Below, one piece after another: positions 27,833-37,355 of a stretch of 64,000 bases of DNA. Position 1 is the first letter of the stretch; each line of letters starts with the position of its first letter. Where the stretch lies: assembly GCF_004770045.1 (NCBI RefSeq), contig NZ_RQFO01000004.1, positions 558,001 to 622,000 of the forward strand, given 5' to 3'. The notes under the pieces are model-generated. The model was not told the origin of the DNA and did not search any database. It saw only the letters and a program-made list of their open reading frames with translations. The DNA is from Leptospira montravelensis. Lineage in GTDB: Bacteria; Spirochaetota; Leptospiria; Leptospirales; Leptospiraceae. The translations under genes were made by a program, and so were the position numbers.

Positions 27833-29539
27833 ATGAAAGATTTAGAAGGGAAAATTCACCTAGTTTCGAGCCTACCCCTATTCCGAAGTTTATCTAAAAA
27901 AGAAAAAGTTTGGGTGGCTGAGGCGGTGCATATAGTCGAATCCGAACGCGAGGAAGTCCTTTTCAGCGCGGGAGATGGAAACAGAAGTTTATATTTAATT
28001 TTATCTGGTGGGATTAAACTCTTTCTTCCCAAAAAAGGAGAAGGAAAACGCGAAGAGGAAGTACAATACCTTAAAAAAGGGGAGTATTTCGGAATCCAAT
28101 CCTTACTCACAGGTGAAAAACATAGTCATACAGCAGTTACCGTTTCCGAATCTAGATTTTTAGTTTTATCACAATCCGGATTTCAAAAATTAATCCAAAA
28201 GATTCCTTATTTATCTGTCACCTTTTCTAAAATGTTAACCAAATCTCTTCGGGGAGAACTTTTGGGAGGAAGGGAATACTTTCGCAATTCCGTAGTTTGT
28301 TTGGTACATTCCGATCCTATGGCAAAAGTCAATTTAGCGAAAGATTTGGTAACTTCCATTGAAGAGGAATCAGGAAAAAAATCGATCATTCTTCACTTCG
28401 CCCAAAATGGACAAACTGAAAATCCTTATCTAAAGAATTATAAATTTAAAGATTCGGAACGCATCAAAGAAACGTTAGGAAAACAATATGCCAGTCATTC
28501 CTTTATTTTTTTAGAAGTATTTCCCGACACGGAAGAAGAACTAAAACGTCTGTTAATCGAAGAAGCCGACCATATTGAAAACTTTATCTCTAGCGACAAT
28601 TCAATCAATTTATGTAACTCGATTACCAAGGAATCCAAAGAAAACGAAATTCTATACCATGAAACAAATATTAGAGATATCGTCGATCATGGGAAATGGG
28701 AGATTTACGTCAGACGAAAAGCACGAGAACTTTCTGGGGTTCAAATGGGAGTGGCCCTGGGAGGTGGTGCCGCTTTAGGTCTTGCCCAAGTCGGAATCAT
28801 GAAAGTTATGGAGGAAGAAGGGATCATTCCCGATATGATTGCAGGAACGAGTATTGGAGCAATCATTGGTGCTTTTTGGGCTAGTGGCCTAGGTTATAAA
28901 GGGATCTTACCACTGCTTGGTGAAATTGATAGTATATTCAAAATGTTTAAACTTGTAGACCTATCTTTTCCAGGCCAAGGTCTTTTGCATGGAAAACATG
29001 TTAGGTCACTTCTCGAAAAATATTTGGGGGATTTATATTTTGAAGACCTACCTATCAAACTAAGACTCATTAGTTGTGATATTTCCACAAGACAAGAAAT
29101 AGTCCTCTCCGAAGGAAAAGTTTTGGATGCCGTGATGTCGAGTATTTCGATCCCTGGAGTCTTTGTACCCCAACCCCAAGAAAATGGTAAAACCTATGTA
29201 GATGGTGGGATTGTGAACCCTCTTCCCGTTTCTGCTCTTACCCATGAAGGAATTCAAAAAATTATCGCCATCAATTCCATGCCCAGCTCCAAAGATGAGA
29301 TGAAAACAAACAAACTATTAAATTTGAATGTTCTTGATATTATTGTAAATAGTTTGTATTCCCTGCAATATCGCATTGGAAAGTACAGTGCACAGGAAGC
29401 AGATGTGTATTTGAATCCAATTCTACCCAATTCCAATTGGTTTGAGTTTTGGCGGAGTGCTGAATTTATCCAATTAGGGGAAACTGTAGCAAAAAGTTCT
29501 TTGCAGGAAATCAAACAACTGTTTAGCGAAAAATCTTAA
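27833..29539 (+). CDS. Patatin-like phospholipase with cyclic-nucleotide-binding domain (NTE type)
   Basis: This protein of about 568 residues has three parts. An N-terminal cNMP-binding beta-roll (about 10-135) has RSLYLILSGGIKLF and GEYFGIQSLLTGE. A middle region (about 150-300) looks like a degenerate P-loop NTPase. The C-terminal patatin domain has the oxyanion loop GGGAALGLAQ, nucleophile motif GTSIGA (about 338-343) and catalytic DGG (about 455). This is the neuropathy-target-esterase architecture, hydrolysing phospholipids or lysophospholipids. I chose the ATG at 27833 because AAGG lies five bases before it; a GTG at 27818 is the alternative. Its stop overlaps the convergent gene's stop. 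Confidence 0.9.
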   Translation: MKDLEGKIHLVSSLPLFRSLSKKEKVWVAEAVHIVESEREEVLFSAGDGNRSLYLILSGGIKLFLPKKGEGKREEEVQYLKKGEYFGIQSLLTGEKHSHTAVTVSESRFLVLSQSGFQKLIQKIPYLSVTFSKMLTKSLRGELLGGREYFRNSVVCLVHSDPMAKVNLAKDLVTSIEEESGKKSIILHFAQNGQTENPYLKNYKFKDSERIKETLGKQYASHSFIFLEVFPDTEEELKRLLIEEADHIENFISSDNSINLCNSITKESKENEILYHETNIRDIVDHGKWEIYVRRKARELSGVQMGVALGGGAALGLAQVGIMKVMEEEGIIPDMIAGTSIGAIIGAFWASGLGYKGILPLLGEIDSIFKMFKLVDLSFPGQGLLHGKHVRSLLEKYLGDLYFEDLPIKLRLISCDISTRQEIVLSEGKVLDAVMSSISIPGVFVPQPQENGKTYVDGGIVNPLPVSALTHEGIQKIIAINSMPSSKDEMKTNKLLNLNVLDIIVNSLYSLQYRIGKYSAQEADVYLNPILPNSNWFEFWRSAEFIQLGETVAKSSLQEIKQLFSEKS

Positions 29540-30537
29540 TCCCGATCTGGGGATAAAATCACGATATTATAAGGATTTCTTTCGTTTCGTTCGGACTCTG
29601 GAATGGATTCCGAAAACCTAAGAGCACCAGTAATGACTGTTCCCGTGGTTAGGCCCGCAAAGATTCCTTCTTTTTCATAAAGGTCAGCTTGCAGGTGTAA
29701 GGCTTCATCCTTCGTCACATGAAAATAATGATCAATTAATTTTGGATCGTAAACCGCAGGAAGTTGGATTCTTTCTCTTTCTTTTGGATTGTCAGTTTTT
29801 CCATATTCCATAAAGGGCGAGTTTTGTTTTCCCGCAATTATGACTTTCACCCGGCGGTCTTGTGATTTTAAAAATCTTCCAATCCCAGTGATTGCTCCAC
29901 CAGATCCCGGTGCTGAAATCACAGCGCCGACTTTACCCTGTAAGTCTCTCCAAATCTCAGGACCTGTCGTTTTGAAATGGAAATTGGGATTTGCCGGATT
30001 GGAAGCTTCATCAGGAATCCATCCACCCAACTTTTTCGCCTTATCTTCTGCAAGTTCAGAAAGACGACCCAAATCTGATTCATTGGTGACAGTGACTTCT
30101 GCCCCGTAACTGCGTAATAACTGAATGCGTTCTGGGGAGGTTTGGAGTGGAACCAAACAGAATACAGGATATCCTTTTACCTTTCCAATCCAAGTAAAAC
30201 TAACCGAGGAAGATCCGGCACCAACAAGCACCACTGACATTCCTTTTTTTAATTTTCCTCTTTTTTCCGCATCCAAATACATTGCAAAAGCAGTTCTGTC
30301 TTTTGCAGACCCCGTTGGGTTTAAAAATTCTGCTTTGAGATAAAACTGAACTCCCGCATTTTCAGAACCGATTCGATTCAATCGGATGAGAGGGGTATTG
30401 CCAATCAGTTGCAAAACATTGTCTACAATGGGTTTGGCAACAGAAAGTTCTTTTCCAAAGATACCTTGTACATTGTTCAAAGCCTGAAGTAAGCTGTTGC
30501 CTAAGTCATCGATTCCTTTGGAAATTGGATCTATCAT
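29536..30537 (-). CDS. Cysteine-synthase-like PLP-dependent protein with an altered substrate loop
   Basis: This 333-residue fold-type II PLP enzyme has the start LIGNTPLIRLNRI, the PLP-lysine motif NPTGSAKDRTA and the phosphate-binding loop APGSGGAITG. The substrate-binding TSGNTG motif of cysteine synthases is replaced by VGAGSSSV, and the chain ends right after SPDRD, where the family normally continues with a SGERYL segment. It may have another substrate or a non-catalytic role. About 45 extra residues precede the domain. It directly follows the FKBP gene. Confidence 0.8.
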   Translation of the reverse strand: MIDPISKGIDDLGNSLLQALNNVQGIFGKELSVAKPIVDNVLQLIGNTPLIRLNRIGSENAGVQFYLKAEFLNPTGSAKDRTAFAMYLDAEKRGKLKKGMSVVLVGAGSSSVSFTWIGKVKGYPVFCLVPLQTSPERIQLLRSYGAEVTVTNESDLGRLSELAEDKAKKLGGWIPDEASNPANPNFHFKTTGPEIWRDLQGKVGAVISAPGSGGAITGIGRFLKSQDRRVKVIIAGKQNSPFMEYGKTDNPKERERIQLPAVYDPKLIDHYFHVTKDEALHLQADLYEKEGIFAGLTTGTVITGALRFSESIPESERNERNPYNIVILSPDRD

Positions 30538-30915
30538 TTATTTTACTTTTATCAGTTCCACATCAAATACAAGTGTTGAGTTGGCAGGAATAGGACCAAC
30601 TGCTCGTGCGCCGTATCCATATTGTGGTGGGATCGTAAGTTTTCGTTTTCCACCTTCTTTCATTCCCACGATGCCTCGTTCCCAACCTTGGATGACCTGT
30701 CCTTGGCCCAGTTGGAAACTAAAAGGTTCCCCTCGGTCAAGAGAAGAATCAAATACTTTTCCATTGGTTAACTTTCCGGTGTAATGAACCACAACCGTAG
30801 TTCCACGAATGGCCTCTCTCCCTAACCCCTGTTTGGTGTCCTGGATCAAAAGTTCATCAGCGAAAACACTGGTTGATACGAATAAAAATCCGAGTAAAAT
30901 TGAAAACAGTTTCAT
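30538..30915 (-). CDS. FKBP-type peptidyl-prolyl cis-trans isomerase, secreted
   Basis: This 125-residue protein has a signal peptide ([19 protein letters not shown]) and a single FKBP domain: [52 protein letters not shown] and [12 protein letters not shown]. It catalyses proline isomerisation, probably in the periplasm. The frame is open further upstream, but the ATG at 30915 matches the signal peptide and sits seven bases after the leuD stop. Confidence 0.92.
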   Translation of the reverse strand: MKLFSILLGFLFVSTSVFADELLIQDTKQGLGREAIRGTTVVVHYTGKLTNGKVFDSSLDRGEPFSFQLGQGQVIQGWERGIVGMKEGGKRKLTIPPQYGYGARAVGPIPANSTLVFDVELIKVK

Positions 30916-30922
30916 ACGGCGA

Positions 30923-31549
30923 TTATACAGTCTTTGCATACAACCAGGGAACTTCTTTTTGGTTCTTTTCTTCAAATTTTTGAATAAAATCTGCTTTTTG
31001 GAGAGTAAGCCCAATATCATCCAAACCATTGAGTAAACAATGTTTACGAAATGCATCCACTTCAAATGGATATTTTTTCCCTTCTTCGGTAATGACCACT
31101 TGGTTTTCCAAATCGATTTCCAAGTTCGCCCCTGGTTTTTTATCAATGGCCTGGAAAATTTCTTCTACTTGGCTCTCCGATAAAACAATGGGTAACATTC
31201 CATTTTTAAAACAGTTATTATAAAAAATATCTGCATAGGAAGGAGAGATGATGGAACGGAATCCGTAATCTTCTAAGGCCCAAGGAGCATGTTCTCTAGA
31301 AGATCCGCATCCAAAGTTATCTCTTGTGACAAGGATATTGGCACCTTTGTATCTTTCAGCATTCAAAACAAATTCTGGATTCGGTTTTTTTCCCGCGTCA
31401 TCCAAAAATCTCCAGTCGTGAAAGAGATGTTGACCAAACCCTGACCTCTCAATTTTACGAAGGAATTGTTTAGGAATGATTTGGTCAGTGTCAACGTTTG
31501 CCTTATCTAAAAGAGCCGCGATTCCTTTTAACTTTGTAAATGCTTTCAT
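30923..31549 (-). CDS. leuD: 3-isopropylmalate dehydratase small subunit
   Basis: This 208-residue protein has the swivel-domain motifs [14 protein letters not shown] and [15 protein letters not shown]. With LeuC it isomerises 2-isopropylmalate to 3-isopropylmalate in leucine synthesis. It follows leuC by one base. The length is normal for the bacterial LeuD type 1 family. Confidence 0.96.
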   Translation of the reverse strand: MKAFTKLKGIAALLDKANVDTDQIIPKQFLRKIERSGFGQHLFHDWRFLDDAGKKPNPEFVLNAERYKGANILVTRDNFGCGSSREHAPWALEDYGFRSIISPSYADIFYNNCFKNGMLPIVLSESQVEEIFQAIDKKPGANLEIDLENQVVITEEGKKYPFEVDAFRKHCLLNGLDDIGLTLQKADFIQKFEEKNQKEVPWLYAKTV

Positions 31550-31550
31550 C

Positions 31551-32945
31551 TTATTTCCACTCCCGAATGTCTACAAAATGTCCTTCTACAGCCACAGCCG
31601 CAGCCATTGCAGGTCCGACTAAATGGGTGCGTCCACCTTTCCCCTGTCTTCCTTCAAAGTTTCTATTGGAAGTGGAGGCACAACGATCACCCGGAGAAAG
31701 TACATCGTCATTCATAGCAAGGCACATAGAACAACCTGGATTACGCCATTGGAATCCAGCTTCTAAAAAGATTTTATCTAGGCCTTCCTGTTCTGCTTGG
31801 CGTTTCACCCGACCAGAACCTGGTACAATGATGGCCTCTACCTCTTTACTTACTTTTTTCCCTTTGACTGTATTTGCTACCACACGAAGGTCTTCGATCC
31901 TTGAATTTGTACAAGAACCTATAAATACTTTATTCACTTTAACATCCGATAGTTTTTGACCCGGTTTTAAATCCATATAAGCAAGAGCGGACTCTGCCGA
32001 TTTTTTTTGCACGGGATCTGTGAAATCAGAAGGACTTGGAACTACGTTTGTCACAGGAATGACTTGGCCAGGAGAAGTTCCCCAAGAAACCATAGGTGCA
32101 ATTTCACTCGCATTGAGTACCACTGTTTTATCAAACTTAGCACCAGCATCAGTAGCATAAGCTTTCCATTTAGCAGCTGCTACATCAAATGCATCACCTT
32201 TCGGAGCAAAGTCTCTTCCTTTGATATAATTAATGGTAGTGTCATCGGGAGAAATGAGGCCGGCGCGAGCACCAGCTTCAATCGCCATATTACAAATGGT
32301 CATACGACCTTCCATACTGAGAGAACGAATGGCCTCTCCCGTAAATTCAATCACGTATCCTGTGGCCCCATCAGTTCCAATTTTACCAATGATGGCAAGG
32401 ACAATGTCTTTTGCAGAAACAAGGGGAGATAATTTCCCATCCACACGAATCTCTAAAGTTTTTGGTTTCTTTTGGACAAGAGTTTGTGTAGCTAGAACAT
32501 GTTCAACTTCTGAGGTTCCGATTCCAAAAGCAAGAGCTCCAAAAGCACCATGAGTTGCTGTATGGGAATCCCCACAAACAATGGTCATCCCTGGATGGGT
32601 GAGGCCTAGTTCCGGTGCCACCACGTGGACAATTCCATTGTCAGGGTGATTGATATCAAATAATGTAATTCCGTTTTCTTTACAATTGTCCATAAGAGTT
32701 TGCATCTGAAGGACAGAGATGGGATCTACAGATTTCCAATCCCGAGTTCTTGTGGAAACGTTGTGATCCATCGTAGCAAAAGTAGCGTCTGGTCTACGCA
32801 CTTTTCTGTTTGTTAGTTTTAAACTTTCAAAGGCCTGTGGGCTTGTAACTTCATGGACTAGGTGTCTGTCGATGTAAATGAGGCAGGTCCCATCATCCTC
32901 GTGGACCAAATGGTCATTCCAAATCTTCTCAAACATGGTTTTCAT
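31551..32945 (-). CDS. leuC: 3-isopropylmalate dehydratase large subunit
   Basis: This 464-residue aconitase-family protein begins [14 protein letters not shown] and has the [4Fe-4S] ligands in [12 protein letters not shown] and GCSMCLAMN, plus the [12 protein letters not shown] substrate motif. It works with LeuD in leucine synthesis. The ATG at 32945 follows GGGGGAG at good spacing. The open frame extends upstream, but that part overlaps the neighbouring gene and is not family-like. Confidence 0.96.
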   Translation of the reverse strand: MKTMFEKIWNDHLVHEDDGTCLIYIDRHLVHEVTSPQAFESLKLTNRKVRRPDATFATMDHNVSTRTRDWKSVDPISVLQMQTLMDNCKENGITLFDINHPDNGIVHVVAPELGLTHPGMTIVCGDSHTATHGAFGALAFGIGTSEVEHVLATQTLVQKKPKTLEIRVDGKLSPLVSAKDIVLAIIGKIGTDGATGYVIEFTGEAIRSLSMEGRMTICNMAIEAGARAGLISPDDTTINYIKGRDFAPKGDAFDVAAAKWKAYATDAGAKFDKTVVLNASEIAPMVSWGTSPGQVIPVTNVVPSPSDFTDPVQKKSAESALAYMDLKPGQKLSDVKVNKVFIGSCTNSRIEDLRVVANTVKGKKVSKEVEAIIVPGSGRVKRQAEQEGLDKIFLEAGFQWRNPGCSMCLAMNDDVLSPGDRCASTSNRNFEGRQGKGGRTHLVGPAMAAAVAVEGHFVDIREWK

Positions 32946-32976
32946 AACTAGACTCCCCCACTTCCAGTCATAACTC

Positions 32977-32996
32977 GGACATGGGGTGGTATGTCC
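32977..32996 (-). promoter_or_regulatory. Hairpin in the leuCD leader
   Basis: On the minus strand GGACAT and ATGTCC form a perfect 6-bp stem around eight bases, about 30 bases before the leuC ATG. I found no leucine-rich leader peptide or T-box specifier around it, so its role in control of leuCD is only a possibility. Confidence 0.3.
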
Positions 32997-33022
32997 AGGG
33001 AATTTGAAAAAATAGATAAGTT

Positions 33023-33838
33023 CTAAGGGGTTTGGATGGTTGCCCCATCCACATAGGTTCCCGAAAGACCAGTGCAATGGGTGGCGGCAGTACCCCCACC
33101 TCCACCAGTCAAGGGAGCCGTATATACACTGATGATAAATCCTACACTGGACTGTGTGACTTTACAGGAACCAACAGCACTGGTTTCTGTACATTTGGAT
33201 GTCTGTTTGGTTCCCGAAAGACAGCTAGTGAGAAACCCGTAATAATTTTGGCAAACTCCTGAACCCAAATCACAAGCAAACTTAAAAGTTTTTGTGGTTC
33301 CTCCGTTTAGAATGTCCGTTAAATCCGAATCAGAAATCGCTTGGACTGGTGTTCCATCGGTAAGAACAGTCAACGGATTCGTGTTTGGATCTTCCTTTTG
33401 GTATAGATAAATTAAATAACTACCCGATTTTGTAAAATTGATGATGGTAGCCGGTGAGTCTACCTTAGTATATTCCGTACCTTCTTTGGCTAAAACTGCT
33501 GAAGATAAATCCAAAGGACAACTGCTCGAAACATAAACGGTTACTTTCGCATAACGTGATAATACGACTCGAGTCGCAATTTGGGCTCCTGCAATTTGCA
33601 TCACCGCATAATGAGTATCTCCCGAAAGGGCAAAGGAAACTGTTTTTGCAGACGTAGTAATACCCGTATAACCGGCTTTGATTTGAGTTCCAAGCCCTGC
33701 CACCGTACATCCATTTTCACCTGTTTCTTTGGCAAGTAGTAGTGAAGTTGTAGCATCGTTATTTGCTGTTTTTCCAGAACAAAATAGAGCAGAAAAAACA
33801 AAAAGGGAAACGATTATTGCGTTTAACATCCGAATCAT
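33023..33838 (-). CDS. Putative lipoprotein, unknown function
   Basis: This 271-residue protein has a leader ending FSALFC, giving a lipid-modified Cys20. The mature part is rich in Ser, Thr, Gly and Val and has about ten cysteines, several in the C-terminal third ([23 protein letters not shown]), so disulfides are likely at the cell surface or periplasm. A GGGGG linker precedes the last 20 residues. I recognise no domain; this style is common among Leptospira surface lipoproteins. Confidence 0.82.
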   Translation of the reverse strand: MIRMLNAIIVSLFVFSALFCSGKTANNDATTSLLLAKETGENGCTVAGLGTQIKAGYTGITTSAKTVSFALSGDTHYAVMQIAGAQIATRVVLSRYAKVTVYVSSSCPLDLSSAVLAKEGTEYTKVDSPATIINFTKSGSYLIYLYQKEDPNTNPLTVLTDGTPVQAISDSDLTDILNGGTTKTFKFACDLGSGVCQNYYGFLTSCLSGTKQTSKCTETSAVGSCKVTQSSVGFIISVYTAPLTGGGGGTAATHCTGLSGTYVDGATIQTP

Positions 33839-33842
33839 ATTT

Positions 33843-35303
33843 CTACCTGCCTCGAAACGAAAGGATCGTTTTTCCTATTTGAATTTCATCTAAATTATGA
33901 AGAACCTTAGGTCTTAGTAATTTTTTTCCGTTTAAGTATACCCCTGTTTCGGAGACACAATCAAACAATATATACTTTCCTTTTTTATTTTTTATCTTTG
34001 CATGAATCCCCGCTACATTTGGATCATCAAGCACCAAGTGGTTAGATTCCCAACTTCCAATTGTCACTTCATCAAACTGCAATACATACTGGATAGGCTC
34101 ATGATTGAAATCTTTACGCATTAGGACCGCATACGAATAGGAAACACCCGGAAGTGATTCTTTCTCTGCTATGGCAACAGCGATTTCTCGATCACGCGCT
34201 GCCTTCTCCATTGTTTCCCCATACATCCTATCATAAACCTGGAGTTCTTCCTTCCTTTCCGAATATTCGGAATCGTTGTTTGGAACAGCAGTCAAACCTA
34301 GGCGAGGTTCTTCGTATCCACGTAAATAAAACAATGCCGCCAAACAAAGAAATATGAGAAAAAAACTAACAGGGAAAAAAAACAAGGGATCAGATAATTG
34401 CAGGTATAGTGTTTTAAAAAAAGAAAGTTCATATTGGAATTCCAGACGAATGCCCTGGTCACCCGTGGCAAATCCCCCAGAAACAAAGTTTGTTTTCCAC
34501 CTAGAGAGTTTCCAAGGAGAAAGATAATTAAGTTCGTAATCTGCCTCACCCAAAGCACGTAGATATGAAAACAATTCGGAATAACTATTCGGTTTGGAAA
34601 TTGGATAATGCCTTCCATTCGCATAACTAGCAAGTTTAGTTGCTTCCAAACTGCTGGGTGCAAGCACAATCAATTGTAAGTTCTTTTCCCGAATTCTTTT
34701 GGCAAGTTCCGGAATTTCAAATCGGTCTTGCCATTCAGGAGAAAAACTCACAATAACTAGAATATGGTCCTCGGTTGTCTGATTTTTCTTTATCCCCGAA
34801 AGGAAATTTTCCCAGTTTCGAATGGGGTAGTTAGGTGGAGGAACCTTAGGAAAAGGAAAGGAAACATCAAGAACATTTGAGCGGATACGTTCAAATGAAT
34901 GTTTATTTTCATCTGACTGAATTTGTAACTGGGATGTCCCGCCACTTTGTTCGCTCACCTTCACCAGTTGGTTTGCTAATTGTATGAGCCAACGACGATC
35001 TTCTGCATTGGAATAACTTGGAATTGAAATATAAAGGTTTACTGGGTTTTTCACCTCAGTCTTTTGGAGGCGAAAGGAATCGGTTAGACGAGAATTAGTA
35101 CCCATCTGCTCAGAAATGACAAAACCTTCGGGTTCCAATGAACGGTTGGAATGAAATCGAATTTTGATTTCTGGATAGTTTCTCGTATCGACAGAGCGAA
35201 GACTAAAACCCGATTCTGCGAATAGAACTGGGGGAACCAAAACTAAAAACAGAAACGTCCAGTTACTGAAAAAGTAGCGAAGCTTCCTTAAGTTGTTTTC
35301 CAT
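33843..35303 (-). CDS. Membrane protein with extracytoplasmic VWA-like region and cytoplasmic FHA domain
   Basis: This 486-residue protein has an N-terminal hydrophobic leader (about 14-28), a region with a von Willebrand A-like alternating pattern (NLYISIPSYSNAEDRRW, DHILVIVSFSPEW, NLQLIVLAP), a strong membrane span at about 305-330, an acidic linker and a C-terminal FHA domain (about 400-486). The FHA domain has ESNHLVLDDPNVAGIHAKI and TGVYLNGKKL. FHA domains bind phosphothreonine. The metal site of the VWA part is not canonical, as the first Asp is missing. It overlaps the ABC ATPase gene by 41 bases. Confidence 0.82.
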   Translation of the reverse strand: MENNLRKLRYFFSNWTFLFLVLVPPVLFAESGFSLRSVDTRNYPEIKIRFHSNRSLEPEGFVISEQMGTNSRLTDSFRLQKTEVKNPVNLYISIPSYSNAEDRRWLIQLANQLVKVSEQSGGTSQLQIQSDENKHSFERIRSNVLDVSFPFPKVPPPNYPIRNWENFLSGIKKNQTTEDHILVIVSFSPEWQDRFEIPELAKRIREKNLQLIVLAPSSLEATKLASYANGRHYPISKPNSYSELFSYLRALGEADYELNYLSPWKLSRWKTNFVSGGFATGDQGIRLEFQYELSFFKTLYLQLSDPLFFFPVSFFLIFLCLAALFYLRGYEEPRLGLTAVPNNDSEYSERKEELQVYDRMYGETMEKAARDREIAVAIAEKESLPGVSYSYAVLMRKDFNHEPIQYVLQFDEVTIGSWESNHLVLDDPNVAGIHAKIKNKKGKYILFDCVSETGVYLNGKKLLRPKVLHNLDEIQIGKTILSFRGR

Positions 35304-36018
35304 ATTCTGTTTTTGGCTCCAGGTTTTGGTTTAGAACCGAAATGGTTTCTACGACTTCCCCTTGTTTCATTATCGTAACTTGAGAGGCCAGACTTTCGAC
35401 GATCCTTAACTCGTGTGTAATAAAAACAACTGTCATCCCCATTTTTGCAAGGTTTCGGACAGTTTCCAAGACAATTTTCTCCGAAAAGGCATCGAGTCCT
35501 GTCGTAGGTTCATCCAAAACCAAAATCTCAGGGGTCCGTAAAAAAGCTAAGGAAAGTAGAATTCGCTGCTTTTCGCCTCCTGACAAAGTCCTTGCATACG
35601 TTTTCCAATGGTTTCTAGGAATCGATAACTGGTCCCAAATCAAAAACAAAGATTCATAAGAGATACTTTCAAAACCCGATAATTTAAAAAAATCTTGGAT
35701 TTGTGCTCTGATGGTGCGAAACGGATGGAAGGCTGAATTGGGATTTTGCGGAACCAGAAAGAGTTTGGTTCCCAGGTTTTTAGAACGAACATCGTTGCCA
35801 AGAACGGAAAATCTTTCGTAGAACAATTGGCAACCCTTAGGCAACATTCCAAACAAAGAGAATCCTAGAGTTGACTTTCCAGATCCAGATTCACCAATAA
35901 TGCCGTGGATATACCCTCTTTGTATATCTAAAGAAATTCCCTTCCAAATCTTAAACCCATCCGTTGTTTCGATGGTAGCATTTTTGATTTGAATTGCATA
36001 GGGATCAGTCGAGGCCAA
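35263..36018 (-). CDS. ABC transporter ATP-binding protein (oligopeptide/nickel type), without partner genes
   Basis: This ATPase of about 251 residues has Walker [13 protein letters not shown]-loop [11 protein letters not shown], signature [11 protein letters not shown], Walker [13 protein letters not shown] and the switch His in [11 protein letters not shown]. The [11 protein letters not shown]-loop is typical of Dpp/Opp/Nik peptide or nickel importers. No permease or binding protein is adjacent. I chose the TTG at 36018, preceded by AAAGGA five bases away; an ATG at 36057 would overlap gmhA by 53 bases. Confidence 0.85.
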   Translation of the reverse strand: MASTDPYAIQIKNATIETTDGFKIWKGISLDIQRGYIHGIIGESGSGKSTLGFSLFGMLPKGCQLFYERFSVLGNDVRSKNLGTKLFLVPQNPNSAFHPFRTIRAQIQDFFKLSGFESISYESLFLIWDQLSIPRNHWKTYARTLSGGEKQRILLSLAFLRTPEILVLDEPTTGLDAFSEKIVLETVRNLAKMGMTVVFITHELRIVESLASQVTIMKQGEVVETISVLNQNLEPKTEYGKQLKEASLLFQ

Positions 36019-36592
36019 AGAGATCCTTTTCAATGATGCTACAAAGAATATGTCCAATCAGGATATGGCATTCTTGGATTCTTGCTGTAACCTTCGAAGG
36101 GACAATGATTTCTACATCCGCTTTGCCCTTTAGTTTTCCACCGTCACCACCCAAAAATAGGATTACCTTCATTCCAATCTTTCTAGCTTCTTCCACCGCC
36201 AAAATGATGTTTTGCGAATTTCCGGAAGTGGTAAGTCCTACAAAAACGTCTGATGGTTTTCCAAATGCTTGCACTTGTCTTTGAAATACATATTCGTAAC
36301 CGTAATCGTTAGAACAAGCAGTGAGAACAGCTTGATCACTATTTAAGGCGAGTGCGGGAATTGCTTTTCTTTCGTTCCCTGATTTATAACGAACCACAAG
36401 TTCAGCTGCAATATGGGAAGCATCACAACTAGATCCTCCATTACCACAGAAATATAATAATCCATTTTGGTTTAAAGAATCCACAAGTAGTTTCCCCGCA
36501 GATTCAATGGAAGGCAAAAGAAATGGCAATAACTGTTGTTTAACGGCTATCGAATCCTCAATATGTGTTTGTATGAGTGATTTATGATCCAT
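36005..36592 (-). CDS. gmhA: Phosphoheptose isomerase (SIS domain)
   Basis: This 195-residue SIS-fold protein has [17 protein letters not shown], the substrate loop TTSGNSQNI and the end motif [13 protein letters not shown], all typical of GmhA. It converts sedoheptulose-7-phosphate to heptose-7-phosphate, the first step toward the ADP-heptose made by RfaE1/RfaE2 at 11460-12964. It is apart from those genes but next to glycosyltransferase and O-antigen ligase genes. Confidence 0.88.
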   Translation of the reverse strand: MDHKSLIQTHIEDSIAVKQQLLPFLLPSIESAGKLLVDSLNQNGLLYFCGNGGSSCDASHIAAELVVRYKSGNERKAIPALALNSDQAVLTACSNDYGYEYVFQRQVQAFGKPSDVFVGLTTSGNSQNIILAVEEARKIGMKVILFLGGDGGKLKGKADVEIIVPSKVTARIQECHILIGHILCSIIEKDLFGLD

Positions 36593-37355
36593 GATTATTT
36601 TCCTTTTCTCTTCTTTCTTTTATGGAATTGATTGTATTTCCAAATTCGACTAGTGCAGAACCAAACCCAAATAGGTTTTTTGCTTTCGTATAGGGATTAT
36701 TCTCTGTCCCATTTCCTAAATTCAAATAAAACAGCTCATCCCTCACCAATCTTTTTTGTCTTTCTGTAGCCACAGATTCAAAAAACTCTCTACATTCTTC
36801 ACCTATCGCAAGCATCACAAGAGCCATAGAATTTGGTTTCATTTGTAAGATAATTTGTTCTTTCCAAAACCGTTCCCAAGTAAGAACAACTCGCCAATCT
36901 TCCTTGGGTCCTTCGGCCTCTAAGAATAAATCGGTTTTAGGAACTGAAAATGCAGAGAGTAAACTATCCAGACGAGCCAGGTCTTTTGAGAGGTTTTGGT
37001 TTAATACACCCTCATCAACAAAAAGAACACCTGCCCACTTATCTTCCTTATTTTTATACAAATGGTTTCCTGTAACCAAAATCAATGAATAGTTTTCGCC
37101 TTCTGCTCGAAATAATTTATCGTTTGTTTTAGTTAGACGGAACTTAGGAGTTTCAATCACTACACCAGAACTCACTTGTTTTGTACGGAGTTTCTTTTTC
37201 CAATTATCAATGGCAACTGCCCATTCCATAGAAAATGTTTTTGATTCTTTTTTTCTTTTCGCTGGGTCTTGGTCTTCTGCCTTTCCCTTCGATCTAAAAA
37301 TCTGAATGAACCAGGAGAATAAACCGGGTTTAGATGGTTTTTTATTTTTTGCCAT
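36582..37355 (-). CDS. Hypothetical protein between gmhA and a glycosyltransferase
   Basis: This 257-residue protein has a Lys-rich N-terminus ([11 protein letters not shown]) with a short amphipathic stretch, then mixed alpha/beta sequence with no signal peptide or clear span. I recognise no domain. It overlaps both neighbours (11 and 14 bases), so it is translated with gmhA and the WaaE-like glycosyltransferase. A role in LPS assembly is only suggested by this position. Confidence 0.8.
   Translation of the reverse strand: MAKNKKPSKPGLFSWFIQIFRSKGKAEDQDPAKRKKESKTFSMEWAVAIDNWKKKLRTKQVSSGVVIETPKFRLTKTNDKLFRAEGENYSLILVTGNHLYKNKEDKWAGVLFVDEGVLNQNLSKDLARLDSLLSAFSVPKTDLFLEAEGPKEDWRVVLTWERFWKEQIILQMKPNSMALVMLAIGEECREFFESVATERQKRLVRDELFYLNLGNGTENNPYTKAKNLFGFGSALVEFGNTINSIKERREKENNHGS

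Noticed and set aside
30916..31146. Upstream extension of the FKBP gene
   Set aside because: It is the out-of-frame reading of leuD; the ATG at 30915 begins a clear signal peptide.
32946..33022. Leucine leader peptide attenuator
   Set aside because: No short frame rich in Leu codons and no competing terminator stem.
32946..33077. Upstream extension of leuC
   Set aside because: It overlaps the lipoprotein gene, is not family-like, and the ATG at 32945 has a strong Shine-Dalgarno.
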